The notes under the pieces were generated by a model. It made no database searches, had not been told where the DNA came from, and worked only from the letters and a program-made list of their open reading frames with translations. A stretch of DNA of 42,244 nucleotides from Geodermatophilus africanus (GTDB lineage: Bacteria; Actinomycetota; Actinomycetes; Mycobacteriales; Geodermatophilaceae), in NCBI RefSeq assembly GCF_900107105.1, contig NZ_FNOT01000005.1:1-42244 (forward strand), written 5' to 3'. The translations under genes and the position numbers were made by a program. Below are positions 17,201 to 25,010 of the stretch, piece after piece (positions within the stretch are counted from its first letter, which is position 1; each line of letters begins with the position of its first letter).

Positions 17201-18517
17201 GTGTCCGCGGGCAACGAGTACCGGGTGCTGGTGAAGGTGCTGGCCGACGGGCGGGTGTCGCTGACGCTGTCCCGGGTGGCCGGGGGCGTGGAGGGCTGGC
17301 CGGGCGGCGAGGTCGTCGTCCCCGGGCTGACCTACCGCGCCGGCACGACGCTGCACACCCGCGTGCAGGTGACCGGCACCGGCCCGACGGAGGTCACCGC
17401 GGCCGTGTGGGCCGACGGCACCGCCGAGCCGGCCACGCCGCAGCTGGTCCGCACCGACACCACCGCGGCGCTGCAGGCGTCCGGCTCGGTCGGGCTGGCC
17501 GTCTACAGGCCGAGCAGCGCGACCGCGGCGACCGCCGTCCGCGTCACCGGGTTCACGGTCACCGCGCCGGGCAGCGGCGGCACGGAGCCGCCGGCGCCGA
17601 ACCGGGCGCCGACCGCCGCCGCCACCGCCACGGCCGGCGGGCTGTCGGTGAGCGTGGACGGGTCGGGCTCCGCCGACCCCGACGGCACGGTGACCACGTA
17701 CGCCTGGACCTTCGGGGACGGCGGGACGGCGACCGGCGTGACCGCGACGCACACCTACGCGGCGGCCGGCACCTACCCGGTGACGCTCACCGTGACCGAC
17801 GACGACGGCGCCACGGCGACGACGAGCCGCACGGTCACCGTCGCCGCCGACACCCCGCCGCCGGGCCCGGTGGACCCGGCGGTGATCGCGGCCGACGCCT
17901 TCGGGCGCACGGTCTCGGGCGGGCTGGGCACCGCCGACGTCGGCGGCGCGTGGACGGCCTCGGCCGGCGCGACCCGCCAGTCGGTCACCCCGGGGACGGC
18001 GACGCTCACCGTGGGACCGGGGAACAACACCGGCTCCCACCTGGGGTCGGTGTCGCAGACCTCGGCCGACGTGCGGACGTCGTTCTCGCTCGGCTCGGTG
18101 CCGACCGGCGGGGGCACGTACGTGTACGTCACCGGCCGGCGGGTCTCGGCGGGCAACGAGTACCGCGTGGCGGTCAAGGTCGGCTCGGCCGGCCAGGTGT
18201 CGCTGGTGCTCTCGCGGCTGGCCGGCGGCACGGAGGCCTGGCCCGGTGGCGAGGTCGCCGTTCCCGGGCTGACGTACACGGCCGGGACGAAGCTCCACGT
18301 GCGGGTCCGCGTCTCGGGGACCGGCACGACCAGCGTGACGGGGTCGGTCTGGGCCGACGGCGCGGGCGAGCCGGCCACGCCGCAGCTGGTCCGCACCGAC
18401 ACCACCGCGGCGCTGCAGGCGCCCGGCTCGGTCGGGCTGGCCGCCTACAGCTCGGGCACCGCGACCGCGCCGGTCGCCGTCCGGGTGGCCGCACTGGAGG
18501 TGCGCCCGGCCGGCTGA
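14225..18517 (+). CDS. Giant secreted multidomain surface protein A (1430 aa)
   Basis: An exported protein. ATG 14225 follows GGAG by 8 nt. A signal peptide with an Arg-rich start (RRRRRRK) and hydrophobic core ends near residue 44 (GTAAA). Then come a beta-propeller-like region with repeated VGGDF/LGGNF/FGGEF blades (about 50-470), an FN3-like domain (about 472-572), a LamG/concanavalin-like domain (about 575-806), a PKD domain (about 816-895, WDFGDG), a module beginning DAFGRTVSGGLGTADVGG (about 902-1117), a second PKD domain (about 1124-1209) and a second copy of the module (about 1219-1430). No sortase motif or membrane anchor is seen at the end, so it is probably released or held by its binding domains. 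No catalytic motif was seen; carbohydrate or surface binding is inference. A paralogue follows directly. Confidence 0.85.
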   Translation: MSSVPVPPHDRRRRRRKAGSTAVAGLLTAGLALLGLAVPGTAAADTRPVPPGEPATVAADALPTVQVNGVVWSQVVVGNTVYAAGRFTTARPAGAAAGTQETVRNNLLAYDVRTGALITSFAPDLNAQALTLAASPDGRRLYVGGDFTRANGQVRNRVAAYDTATGALVSSFAPSVSSQVRALAATNDTVYLGGNFSALGGVSRSQLAAVRASDGGLLPWAPVPGPGSAAGNRDGNTATSSEVMALVVTGGGSQVVASGRFDTLNGAKATGVGALDAATGATRPFAINQLITNQGVNSAVYSLSTDGTAVYGTGYDYFGPGNFEGSFAARADGGAVIAVNGCHGDSYSSFPVGGVLYIATHAHQCAPIAGFPEQNPRVNKFATAVTTTATGTTTDPSLRNTNLRGQPAPTLLPWFPTMSAGQVTGQLQAGWSVSGNSQYVVFGGEFPRVNGVAQQGLVRYAVSALAPNDRGPEASAAALRPNATSTTAGQVTVTWPATWDMDNAELTYQVLRDGGTTPVHTVTATSSWWDLPELTFTDPRPAGSTASYRVVVIDPFGNTVTSSPSNTVTVASAPSAYANRVLADAPDQYWRLGEPSGTTALDHAGTTNLTTGAGVTRGTAGAVGGDAAVTTNGTATGIASTRAATVPTPANAFSVEAWVRTTSGGLVAQYSDSPTAAATNPAGAATTVDRSLYVDADGRLTFGTKRGTTYRTVRSPGAVTDGAWHHVVATVGTGGATLYVDGARVASEPTFTTANAGLAGYWHLGSGSLTGWPSAPANASLAGSLDEVAVYPAPLTPEQVTAHHATATGAPAPNAAPTARFTATPDDLTVAVDAAASTDPDGTVRSVAWDFGDGATGTGTTASHTYATAGTYRVTVTVTDDDGATASTSQQVTLTAPPPPAGSAAIASDAFGRTVSGGLGTADVGGAWTASAGATRLSVTPGTATLSLPAAGNNTGAYLGQVAQTGADVRTSFTLSSMPTGGGTYVYVSGRRVSAGNEYRVLVKVLADGRVSLTLSRVAGGVEGWPGGEVVVPGLTYRAGTTLHTRVQVTGTGPTEVTAAVWADGTAEPATPQLVRTDTTAALQASGSVGLAVYRPSSATAATAVRVTGFTVTAPGSGGTEPPAPNRAPTAAATATAGGLSVSVDGSGSADPDGTVTTYAWTFGDGGTATGVTATHTYAAAGTYPVTLTVTDDDGATATTSRTVTVAADTPPPGPVDPAVIAADAFGRTVSGGLGTADVGGAWTASAGATRQSVTPGTATLTVGPGNNTGSHLGSVSQTSADVRTSFSLGSVPTGGGTYVYVTGRRVSAGNEYRVAVKVGSAGQVSLVLSRLAGGTEAWPGGEVAVPGLTYTAGTKLHVRVRVSGTGTTSVTGSVWADGAGEPATPQLVRTDTTAALQAPGSVGLAAYSSGTATAPVAVRVAALEVRPAG
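17207..17330 (+). repeat. Segment nearly identical to 21947-22070
   Basis: Inside the first C-terminal module of protein A, 68 nt (17207-17274) are identical to 21947-22014 in the paralogue, and the next 56 nt differ at only a few sites. This is closer than the rest of the two genes and suggests recent recombination or gene conversion. Confidence 0.8.
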
Positions 18518-18533
18518 GCCGGCCCACCCCTCG

Positions 18534-18573
18534 GGGCCCCCGCCGGACCGCAGTGCGCGGCCGGCGGGGGCCC
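18534..18573 (+). terminator. Strong stem-loop after protein A gene
   Basis: A perfect 13-bp GC stem (18534-18546 with 18561-18573) and a 14-nt loop lie 16 nt after the stop. No T-run follows, as is common for actinobacterial terminators. Confidence 0.75.
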
Positions 18574-18796
18574 TCGCGCGTGCCGGGCCGGGCCCGCGCC
18601 GCCACCCGGTCGGGTGTCCCGATGAGCCGCGCAACCTCACAAAGAGTTACGAAGAGGCTGGATCTCTCGGGAGAACAGGCTGCTCACCACCGGATCGTGT
18701 GGGGTGAGACCCTCTGGGCACCCCCTCGTCGTCACGCTTAGTGTTCGCCCACCGGCCGGGGGAGGCCGGCTCACGGGGAACGACGGGGGAACAACC

Positions 18797-21700
18797 ATGC
18801 ACGCGAGAAGGCTCCTGGCCGGGTTCGTCAGCACGCTCCTGCTCGGCGCCGGAGTGGCGGTGCTGCCGGCGACCGGCGCGCTCGCGGACTCCGCGCCCAT
18901 CGACCCGGCCGACCCGGCCACGCCGGTCACGGTCACCGCCGACCCGTTGCCCACCGTGCAGATCAACGGCGTGGCGTGGTCGCAGGTCGTCGTCGGCGAC
19001 GTCGTCTACGTCGCGGGCCGGTTCACCTCTGCGCGTCCCGCGGGCGCGGCGCCCGGCGTCGGCGAGGTGCCCCGCAACAACGTCCTGGCCTACGACATCC
19101 GCACCGGCGCGCTGATCACCTCCTTCGCGCCGTCGCTCAACGGGCAGGCGCTCACCGTCACCGCCTCGCCGGACGGCTCCCGCATCTACGTCGGTGGCGA
19201 CTTCACCCAGGTCAACGGGCAGCCCCGCAGCCGCATCGCCGCCCTCACCCCGGCCGGTGAGCTGGTCGCCACCTGGCGGCCCGCCGTGCAGGGCCAGGTG
19301 CGCGCCATCGCCGCGACCAACGACTTCGTCTACTTCGGCGGCAACGTCACCGCCGTCGGTGCCGTGAGCCGCACCCGGCTGGCCGTCGTCACCGCCGCCG
19401 ACGGCTCGCTGACCAACTGGGCGCCGGTGCCCGGCTACGGCAGCACCGCCGGCAACACCGACGGCAACCGGACGCTGACCAACGAGGTCCTCTCGATGGT
19501 CCTCACCAACGGCAACACCCAGCTCGTCGTCTCCGGCCGCTTCGACACCATGAACGGCGTCCGGGCGACCGGCGTCGCGGCGATCGACGCGTTCACCAGC
19601 GTCACCCGGCCCTTCGCGATCAACCAGCAGATCACCAACCAGGGCGTGAACTCGGCGATCTGGAGCGTGTCCACCGACGGGACGACGGTCTACGGCACCG
19701 CCTACAACTTCTTCGGCCCGGGCAACCTCGAGGGCTCCTTCGCGGCCGAGGTCAACGGCGGCCGGGTGCGGTGGATCAACGACTGCTGGGGCGACTCCTA
19801 CGCCAGCCACCCGATGGGGGGCGCGCTCTACCAGGCCCACCACGCGCACGACTGCGACAACATCGGCAGCTTCCCCGAGCAGACGCAGCGGGTCTGGAAG
19901 CGGGCGACGGCGGTCAGCACGGCGGTCACCGGCACGGTCGGCAACCTGCACCACCCGACCTGGCAGCGGCAGCCGGCACCGTCCGTGCTGCCCTGGTTCC
20001 CCACCATGGCCGCCGGCACCGCCACCGGGCAGGCGCAGGCCGGCTGGAGCGTGAGCGGCAACGGCCGCTACGTCGTCTACGGCGGCGAGTTCCCCACGGT
20101 CAACGGCGTCGCGCAGCAGGGCCTGGTCCGCTACGCGTTGCCGTCGATCGCACCGAACCGGGTGGGGCCGGACGCCGCCGGGTCCACGCCGACCGCCGCC
20201 GTCCTCGGTGCCGGCACGGTGCGCGTGGCCTGGCGGGCCGCGAGCGACCTGGACAACGAGCACCTGACCTACCGGGTGTACCGGGACGGCGGCACCACGC
20301 CGGCCGCCACGCTCACCCGCCCGTCGCAGTGGTGGGACCGGCCCATGCTCGGCTGGACCGACACCGGCCTGACCGCCGGCGCGCACTCCTACCGGGTCAC
20401 CGCCACCGACCCGGCCGGGAACACCGCCACGATGCCCACGGTGTCGGTGCAGGTGCCGACCACCGGCAGCACCGCCCGGGCCTACTCGAGCGCGGTCGTG
20501 GCCGACGGCGCGACGTCCTACTGGCCGCTGGGCGAGGGCTCCAGCGCGACCGGCTTCGACCGGTCCGGCGGCAACGACCTGCAGGCCTTCGCCGGAGTGA
20601 CCCGGGCGCCCGGCGCGGTCGCCGGTGACCCCGACGGCGCCGTCCGGCTCAACGGCACGACCACCGGCTACCTGGCCACCACCACGCCCACCGCGGCGCC
20701 GCAGACCTTCAGCGCCGAGTTCTGGTTCAACACCACGACGAGGCTCGGCGGCCGCTTCCTCGGCTTCGGCAACCTGCGGACCGGCAGCAGCGTCCACCAC
20801 GACCGGCTGGTCTACATGGACACCGCCGGGCGGGTGAACTTCGGCGCCTGGCCGCTGGAGACCCGGCTGCTCACCTCGCCCGCGGCGTACAACGACGGCC
20901 GCTGGCACCACGTCGTGGCCACCATGGGCCGCACCGGCATGCAGCTGTACGTGGACGGCACGCTGGTCGGGTCCCGCGCCGACGGCACCCGTGGCCAGCA
21001 CAACTTCGGCTACTGGCGGGTCGGCGGCGACCGCACCTGGGCCGGCGCCGAGTACGTCTCCGGGCTGGTCGACGAGGTGGCCCTCTACCCGACCGTCCTC
21101 GCCGCGGACCGGGTCGCCAGCCACCACAGCCTGGGCACGACCGGCCGGCCGACCGACACCGCGCCGACCGCCTCGTTCACCGCAGCCCCGATCGACCTGA
21201 CCGTGTCGGTCGACGGCAGCGGCTCGACCGACCCCGGTGGCCGGGTCGCCGCGCACTCCTGGAACTGGGGCGACGGCACCGCCGCCGGCTCCGGCGCCAC
21301 CGCCTCGCACACCTACGCGGCGGCCGGCACCTACACCGTCACGCTGACCGTCACCGACGACGGCGGCCGCACCGGCACCACCTCGCGCCAGGTCACCGTG
21401 ACCGCGCCCGCGGCCAACCGGCCGCCGGCGGCGGCGTTCACCGTGGCCACCAGCGGGACGACCGTGGCGGTCGACGGCCGCGGCTCGGTGGACACCGACG
21501 GCTCCGTCACCTCCCACGCCTGGACCTTCGGCGACGGCGGGACGGCGACCGGTGCCACCGCGCCGCACACCTACGCGGCACCGGGCACGTACACGGTGAC
21601 CCTGACGGTGACCGACGACGACGGCGCCTCCGGCAGCTCCTCGCAGCAGGTGACCGTCAGCGCGCCGCCGGCGGGTGCGCTGGCCCGCGACGCCTTCAAC

Positions 21701-22315
21701 CGGACGACGACCGGCGGCTGGGGCACCGCGGACCTCGGCGGCGCGTGGACCGCCTCGGCCGGCGCGACGCGGCTGTCTGTGCGGCCCGGGACGGCGGAGC
21801 TCGCGCTGCCGGCCGCCGGCAACAACACCGGCGCCTACCTGGGAGCGGTGTCGTCGACCTCTGCCGACCTGCGCACCTCGTTCGCGCTCAGCTCGATGCC
21901 CACCGGTACCGGCACCTACGTGTACGTCACCGGGCGGCGAATCTCGGCGGGCAACGAGTACCGGGTGCTGGTGAAGGTGCTGGCCGACGGGCGGGTGTCG
22001 CTGACGCTGTCCCGGCTGGCCGCGGGCGTGGAGAGCTGGCCGGGCGGCGAGGTCGTCGTCCCGGGCCTGACCTACACGCCCGGGATGCGCCTGGAGGTGC
22101 GGGTGCGGACCTCCGGCGCCGGCACCACCGACGTCGCCGCCACGGTGTGGGCGTCCGGCACCGCGGAGCCCGCGGCTCCGCAGCTGGTGCGCACCGACGC
22201 CACCGCGGCGCTGCAGGCACCCGGTGCGGTCGGGATCGCGGCCTACCGACCCGGCAGCGCGACGGCGGCGACGGCGGTCCGGGTCAGCTCGTTCGAATTG
22301 ACCACGGGGCGCTGA
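18797..22315 (+). CDS. Giant secreted multidomain surface protein B (1172 aa), paralogue of A
   Basis: ATG 18797 follows GGGGGAA. The signal peptide ends near residue 31 (ATGALA). The order is propeller-like region (about 40-448, blades with VGGDF, FGGNV, YGGEF), FN3-like (about 461-553), LamG-like (about 561-776), PKD (about 788-868), second PKD (about 875-958) and one terminal module beginning DAFNRTTTGGWG (about 960-1172). It is colinear with protein A but has the two PKD domains side by side and one terminal module rather than two. The propeller halves are close copies (both carry ITNQGVNSA and WSVSGN), so the pair arose by tandem duplication. No catalytic residues recognised. Its place beside the Tad pilus genes suggests a role in attachment or surface structure; that is inference. 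Confidence 0.85.
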   Translation: MHARRLLAGFVSTLLLGAGVAVLPATGALADSAPIDPADPATPVTVTADPLPTVQINGVAWSQVVVGDVVYVAGRFTSARPAGAAPGVGEVPRNNVLAYDIRTGALITSFAPSLNGQALTVTASPDGSRIYVGGDFTQVNGQPRSRIAALTPAGELVATWRPAVQGQVRAIAATNDFVYFGGNVTAVGAVSRTRLAVVTAADGSLTNWAPVPGYGSTAGNTDGNRTLTNEVLSMVLTNGNTQLVVSGRFDTMNGVRATGVAAIDAFTSVTRPFAINQQITNQGVNSAIWSVSTDGTTVYGTAYNFFGPGNLEGSFAAEVNGGRVRWINDCWGDSYASHPMGGALYQAHHAHDCDNIGSFPEQTQRVWKRATAVSTAVTGTVGNLHHPTWQRQPAPSVLPWFPTMAAGTATGQAQAGWSVSGNGRYVVYGGEFPTVNGVAQQGLVRYALPSIAPNRVGPDAAGSTPTAAVLGAGTVRVAWRAASDLDNEHLTYRVYRDGGTTPAATLTRPSQWWDRPMLGWTDTGLTAGAHSYRVTATDPAGNTATMPTVSVQVPTTGSTARAYSSAVVADGATSYWPLGEGSSATGFDRSGGNDLQAFAGVTRAPGAVAGDPDGAVRLNGTTTGYLATTTPTAAPQTFSAEFWFNTTTRLGGRFLGFGNLRTGSSVHHDRLVYMDTAGRVNFGAWPLETRLLTSPAAYNDGRWHHVVATMGRTGMQLYVDGTLVGSRADGTRGQHNFGYWRVGGDRTWAGAEYVSGLVDEVALYPTVLAADRVASHHSLGTTGRPTDTAPTASFTAAPIDLTVSVDGSGSTDPGGRVAAHSWNWGDGTAAGSGATASHTYAAAGTYTVTLTVTDDGGRTGTTSRQVTVTAPAANRPPAAAFTVATSGTTVAVDGRGSVDTDGSVTSHAWTFGDGGTATGATAPHTYAAPGTYTVTLTVTDDDGASGSSSQQVTVSAPPAGALARDAFNRTTTGGWGTADLGGAWTASAGATRLSVRPGTAELALPAAGNNTGAYLGAVSSTSADLRTSFALSSMPTGTGTYVYVTGRRISAGNEYRVLVKVLADGRVSLTLSRLAAGVESWPGGEVVVPGLTYTPGMRLEVRVRTSGAGTTDVAATVWASGTAEPAAPQLVRTDATAALQAPGAVGIAAYRPGSATAATAVRVSSFELTTGR
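21947..22070 (+). repeat. Segment nearly identical to 17207-17330
   Basis: Partner of the repeat in protein A: the first 68 nt are identical, in the same reading frame and the same position of the terminal module. Confidence 0.8.
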
Positions 22316-22330
22316 GCCCGCTGTCACCCA

Positions 22331-22368
22331 CGGCGCCGGGACGGGGAGGAGCTCCTGTCCCGGCGCCG
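22331..22368 (+). terminator. Strong stem-loop after protein B gene
   Basis: A perfect 12-bp stem (22331-22342 with 22357-22368) and a 14-nt loop that itself holds the palindrome AGGAGCTCCT. It lies 15 nt after the stop and separates protein B from the Tad genes. Confidence 0.75.
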
Positions 22369-22440
22369 CGGCGGCTCGCGCCGTCCCCCGAACCGGTGGC
22401 GGTCCCGCGTGCGGGGGCCCGGCCGTGTCATCGTCGCCCC

Positions 22441-23112
22441 GTGCTCGCCGCCCTCGCCGTTGCCGCCCTGCTCTCCGGAGCGGCCGCGGGGCGGCTGGTG
22501 AACCGCGCCGCCGGCCGGTTCCCGTGGCCGCCGGGCGCCGGTGTCCGGGAGCTCCTCGGGCCCGGCCCCGTCGCCGTCCGGCCACCGGTGGTCGAGGTCG
22601 GCACCGGGCTGCTCACGGCGCTCACCGTGCTGGGCGCCGGGCTCTCCTGGGCGCTGCCGGCCTTCCTGCTCCTCGCCGTCGCGGGCGTGCTGCTCACCGT
22701 GGTCGACCTGCAGCACCGGCTGCTGCCCAACCGCGTGGTGCTGCCCGCGCTCACCGGCGGGGTCGTGCTGCTGCTCCTCCCGGCCCTCGTCGACAGCGCC
22801 TGGGACCAGCTGCTGCGGGCGGCGCTGGGCGCCGCGGCCCTGTTCGCCGCCTACCTCGCGCTCGCCCTGGTCTCACCCGGGGGCCTGGGGATGGGGGACG
22901 TGAAGCTGGCCGCGCTGCTCGGCCTCTACCTGGGCTGGCTCGGCTGGGCGGCGGTCGTCCTGGGCGCGCTCGCCGGCTTCGTCGTGCAGGCGGCCGTCGC
23001 CCTGTCCCTGCTGGCGACGCGGCGGATCGGGCTGCGCGGTGAGCTGCCCTTCGGCCCGGCCATGCTCGCCGGCGCCGCGCTCGTCATCGGCGGGACCGCG
23101 CTGCTGCCCTGA
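22441..23112 (+). CDS. Prepilin peptidase (A24 family, TadV/CpaA-like)
   Basis: A 223-aa integral membrane aspartic protease that cleaves the leader of Flp-type prepilins. It has about six to seven hydrophobic segments. The two catalytic Asp are in VVDLQHRLLPN (about residue 90) and GLGMGDVKLAALLG (about residue 156; the GxGDxKL signature). There is no N-terminal cysteine-rich methyltransferase domain, so it is the short peptidase-only form usual in Tad loci. GTG 22441 is the chosen start; no ribosome site precedes it, and the transcript may be leaderless. It is the first gene of the Tad cluster and its substrate is the pilin at 23317. Confidence 0.88.
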   Translation: MLAALAVAALLSGAAAGRLVNRAAGRFPWPPGAGVRELLGPGPVAVRPPVVEVGTGLLTALTVLGAGLSWALPAFLLLAVAGVLLTVVDLQHRLLPNRVVLPALTGGVVLLLLPALVDSAWDQLLRAALGAAALFAAYLALALVSPGGLGMGDVKLAALLGLYLGWLGWAAVVLGALAGFVVQAAVALSLLATRRIGLRGELPFGPAMLAGAALVIGGTALLP

Positions 23113-23150
23113 CCCGTCGCCCCGCGTGGACAGGCGTGGGCGGTCACGGA

Positions 23151-23179
23151 GGGTGACGTCAGCGGGCGCCCGGTCACCC
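23151..23179 (+). promoter_or_regulatory. Inverted repeat upstream of the pilin gene
   Basis: GGGTGAC (23151-23157) and GTCACCC (23173-23179) form a 7-bp inverted repeat with a 15-nt spacer, about 140 nt before the pilin start, in a 204-nt gap after the peptidase gene. It may be an operator or weak terminator; the gap should also hold the pilin promoter. Confidence 0.3.
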
Positions 23180-23316
23180 GGGCGGGTGGACGGTGTCCGC
23201 CGACGGAGTGGCCGGACCTCAAGCCGGCGAGCCGCCGGCACGACATCCCCTGGCAAGTGCCGCGACGTCGGGTCGCCCGACCCGGACCGGCCGGCACCGT
23301 CCCCCAGGGAGTCCCC

Positions 23317-23541
23317 GTGCTGAACCTCGTGACCAACCCGCTGGCCACCATCGTCACCCTCTACTCGTTCGTCGAGGAGCGCCTCAAGCGCGAGGAGAAG
23401 GGTGCGACCGCCGTCGAGTACGGCCTCATGGTCGGCCTGATCGCCGTCGTCATCATCGCCGCCGTGATCGCCCTCGGCGGTCGCCTCGACGAGCTCTTCC
23501 GGTCGATCGTCACCAGCCTCGGCGGCACCGTCACCGAATAA
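23317..23541 (+). CDS. flp: Flp family type IVb pilin
   Basis: The major pilus subunit, 74 aa. GTG 23317 follows AGGGAG. The leader of about 29 residues ends in KREEKG; cleavage before ATAVEYGLM leaves Glu at +5, the type IVb hallmark. The hydrophobic assembly helix follows (GLIAVVIIAAVIALGG), then a very short tail, as in other Flp pilins. It is cleaved by the peptidase at 22441 and polymerised by the Tad machine encoded downstream. A strong stem-loop 15 nt after its stop probably raises pilin expression above that of the downstream genes. Confidence 0.93.
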   Translation: MLNLVTNPLATIVTLYSFVEERLKREEKGATAVEYGLMVGLIAVVIIAAVIALGGRLDELFRSIVTSLGGTVTE

Positions 23542-23556
23542 GCCCGCACACCTCCA

Positions 23557-23593
23557 CGGCGCAGCGGCCCCGTCCCCCGGGGCCGCTGCGCCG
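23557..23593 (+). terminator. Stem-loop between pilin and TadE genes (attenuator)
   Basis: A perfect 16-bp stem (23557-23572 with 23578-23593) and a 5-nt loop. It lies between the pilin stop and the next gene of the same operon, so it probably ends most transcripts after the pilin, or protects their 3' ends, while some read on. Confidence 0.75.
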
Positions 23594-23637
23594 CGCCGCA
23601 CAACGGCCACGACGACGGGAGAGGAGGTGGGGGACCG

Positions 23638-24033
23638 GTGCGCACCCGACTGCGCGACGAGCACGGCGCCAGTGCCGTGGAGTTCGCGATGATCGTGCCG
23701 CTGCTGCTCGTGCTGGTGCTCGGCATCGCCGAGTTCGGGCACGCGTTCCAGGTGCAGGGCACGCTGTCCGCCGCCGCCCGCGAGGGTGCCCGCGTCATGG
23801 CGCTGCAGAACGACCCGGCCGCGGCGCGCACCGCCGTCCGCGACGCCGCCCCCACGCTCGACCCGGCGATCACGAACGCGCAGATCACCGTCACGCCGGC
23901 CGCCTGTCCGGCGACGAGCACGCCTCCCGCGAACGTGCGGGTGACCATCGCCTACCCGATGCCGTTCCTCACCGGCTTCTTCGGCGCGGACATCGACCTG
24001 ACCGGGACGGGGGTCATGCGGTGCAACGGCTGA
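23638..24033 (+). CDS. tadE: TadE-like pseudopilin
   Basis: A 131-aa minor pilin-like protein of the Tad system. The N-terminus MRTRLRDEHGASAVEFAMIV shows the TadE pattern: a short basic leader ending in Gly, then Glu at +5 and a long hydrophobic helix. A C-terminal domain with one Cys pair (AACPA and MRCNG) follows. GTG 23638 has GGAGGTGG upstream. Its last 13 nt overlap the next gene, which suggests translational coupling. It is probably processed by the prepilin peptidase and helps pilus initiation. Confidence 0.88.
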   Translation: MRTRLRDEHGASAVEFAMIVPLLLVLVLGIAEFGHAFQVQGTLSAAAREGARVMALQNDPAAARTAVRDAAPTLDPAITNAQITVTPAACPATSTPPANVRVTIAYPMPFLTGFFGADIDLTGTGVMRCNG

Positions 24034-25001
24034 AGCAGGACCCGGCTACCGAACGCCGCCGGCTGGCCGGCGAGCACGGCGCCTCGGCGGTGCTGCTCGC
24101 GCTGCTGCTCGTGCCGGTCCTCGGGTTCACCGCGATCGCCGTCGACGTCGGCGCCCTGTACGCGGAGCGGGCCCGGCTGCAGGTCGCGGCCGACGCGGCG
24201 GCGCTCGCGGTCGCCGCCGACTGCGCCAAGGGCGCCTGCGGCGACATGCGGGCGACCGCGCAGGGCATGGTCGACGCCAACCTCGGCGACGCCAGCGCCG
24301 CCCCGCCGGTCCTGGCCTCGAACCCGCACCGCGTCACCGTCTCCGGGCGGACCCCGCAGGAGCACTGGTTCGCCCCGGTGATCGGGCACGACGCGACCGT
24401 CGTCTCGGCCACCGCCACGGTGGCCTGGGGCGGCCCCAGCGGAGGCACCGCCGTCCTGCCACTGACCTTCTCGTGGTGCGAGTTCTCCCAGCAGACCGGG
24501 GGCGGACTGCCCTCGGGCACCACCGAGCGGACCGTCTTCCTGACCAAGTCCTCGGCCACGATCCAGGACTGCACCGGGCCGTCGGACAACTTCGTGCCGG
24601 GCGGCTTCGGGTACCTGGTCAGCGACCCCGGCGAGTGCCGCGCCACGAGCGCCCGCGACGAGCGCTCGTACTCCTCGACCGGCAACACCCCGCCCGCGCA
24701 GTGCTCGGCCGCCGACTTCGCCTCCTGGGTGGGCCGCACGGTGCTGCTGCCGATCTTCGACCAGTACGGCGGCACCGGCAGCAACGCCTGGTACCGGGTC
24801 TACGGCTACGCCGCCTTCCGGTTGACCGGCTACCACCTCGGCGGCCAGTTCAGCACCGACAAGGACGCCTGTGGCAAGGGCAACGGCAGCGCCCGGTGCG
24901 TCACCGGCTACTTCACCCGCTTCGTCGACCTCGGCGAGGCCTTCGACTACGACCCGACCGCGCCGCAGCTGGGCGCCTGGGTCCTCCGACTCGTCCGATA
25001 G
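24021..25001 (+). CDS. TadG-like pilus-assembly protein (Tad_N domain)
   Basis: A 326-aa protein with the Tad/TadG-like N-terminal region: RLAGEHGASAVLLALLLVP and VDVGALYAERARLQVAADA, a membrane helix followed by an amphipathic stretch. The remaining 260 residues are extracytoplasmic with ten or so cysteines, unusual for an actinobacterium and consistent with disulfide bonding. No vWA motif was seen, so it is shorter than classical TadG. GTG 24021 overlaps the TadE gene by 13 nt. Confidence 0.8.
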   Translation: MQRLKQDPATERRRLAGEHGASAVLLALLLVPVLGFTAIAVDVGALYAERARLQVAADAAALAVAADCAKGACGDMRATAQGMVDANLGDASAAPPVLASNPHRVTVSGRTPQEHWFAPVIGHDATVVSATATVAWGGPSGGTAVLPLTFSWCEFSQQTGGGLPSGTTERTVFLTKSSATIQDCTGPSDNFVPGGFGYLVSDPGECRATSARDERSYSSTGNTPPAQCSAADFASWVGRTVLLPIFDQYGGTGSNAWYRVYGYAAFRLTGYHLGGQFSTDKDACGKGNGSARCVTGYFTRFVDLGEAFDYDPTAPQLGAWVLRLVR

Positions 25002-25010
25002 GGGCCCCTC

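Noticed and set aside
14231..18640. A 1469-codon open frame on the - strand antisense to protein A
   Set aside because: It lacks recognisable sequence and is dominated by Arg, Gly and Ala, the pattern expected from the complement of a very GC-rich gene; the + strand gene has a signal peptide and clear domains.
18600..18796. Leader of protein B as a possible riboswitch
   Set aside because: No known c-di-GMP or c-di-AMP riboswitch pattern could be matched by eye; only a possible TAGTGT -10 without a -35 is visible.
18647..22585. A 1312-codon open frame on the - strand antisense to protein B
   Set aside because: Same reason: a by-product of high GC opposite an obvious multidomain gene.
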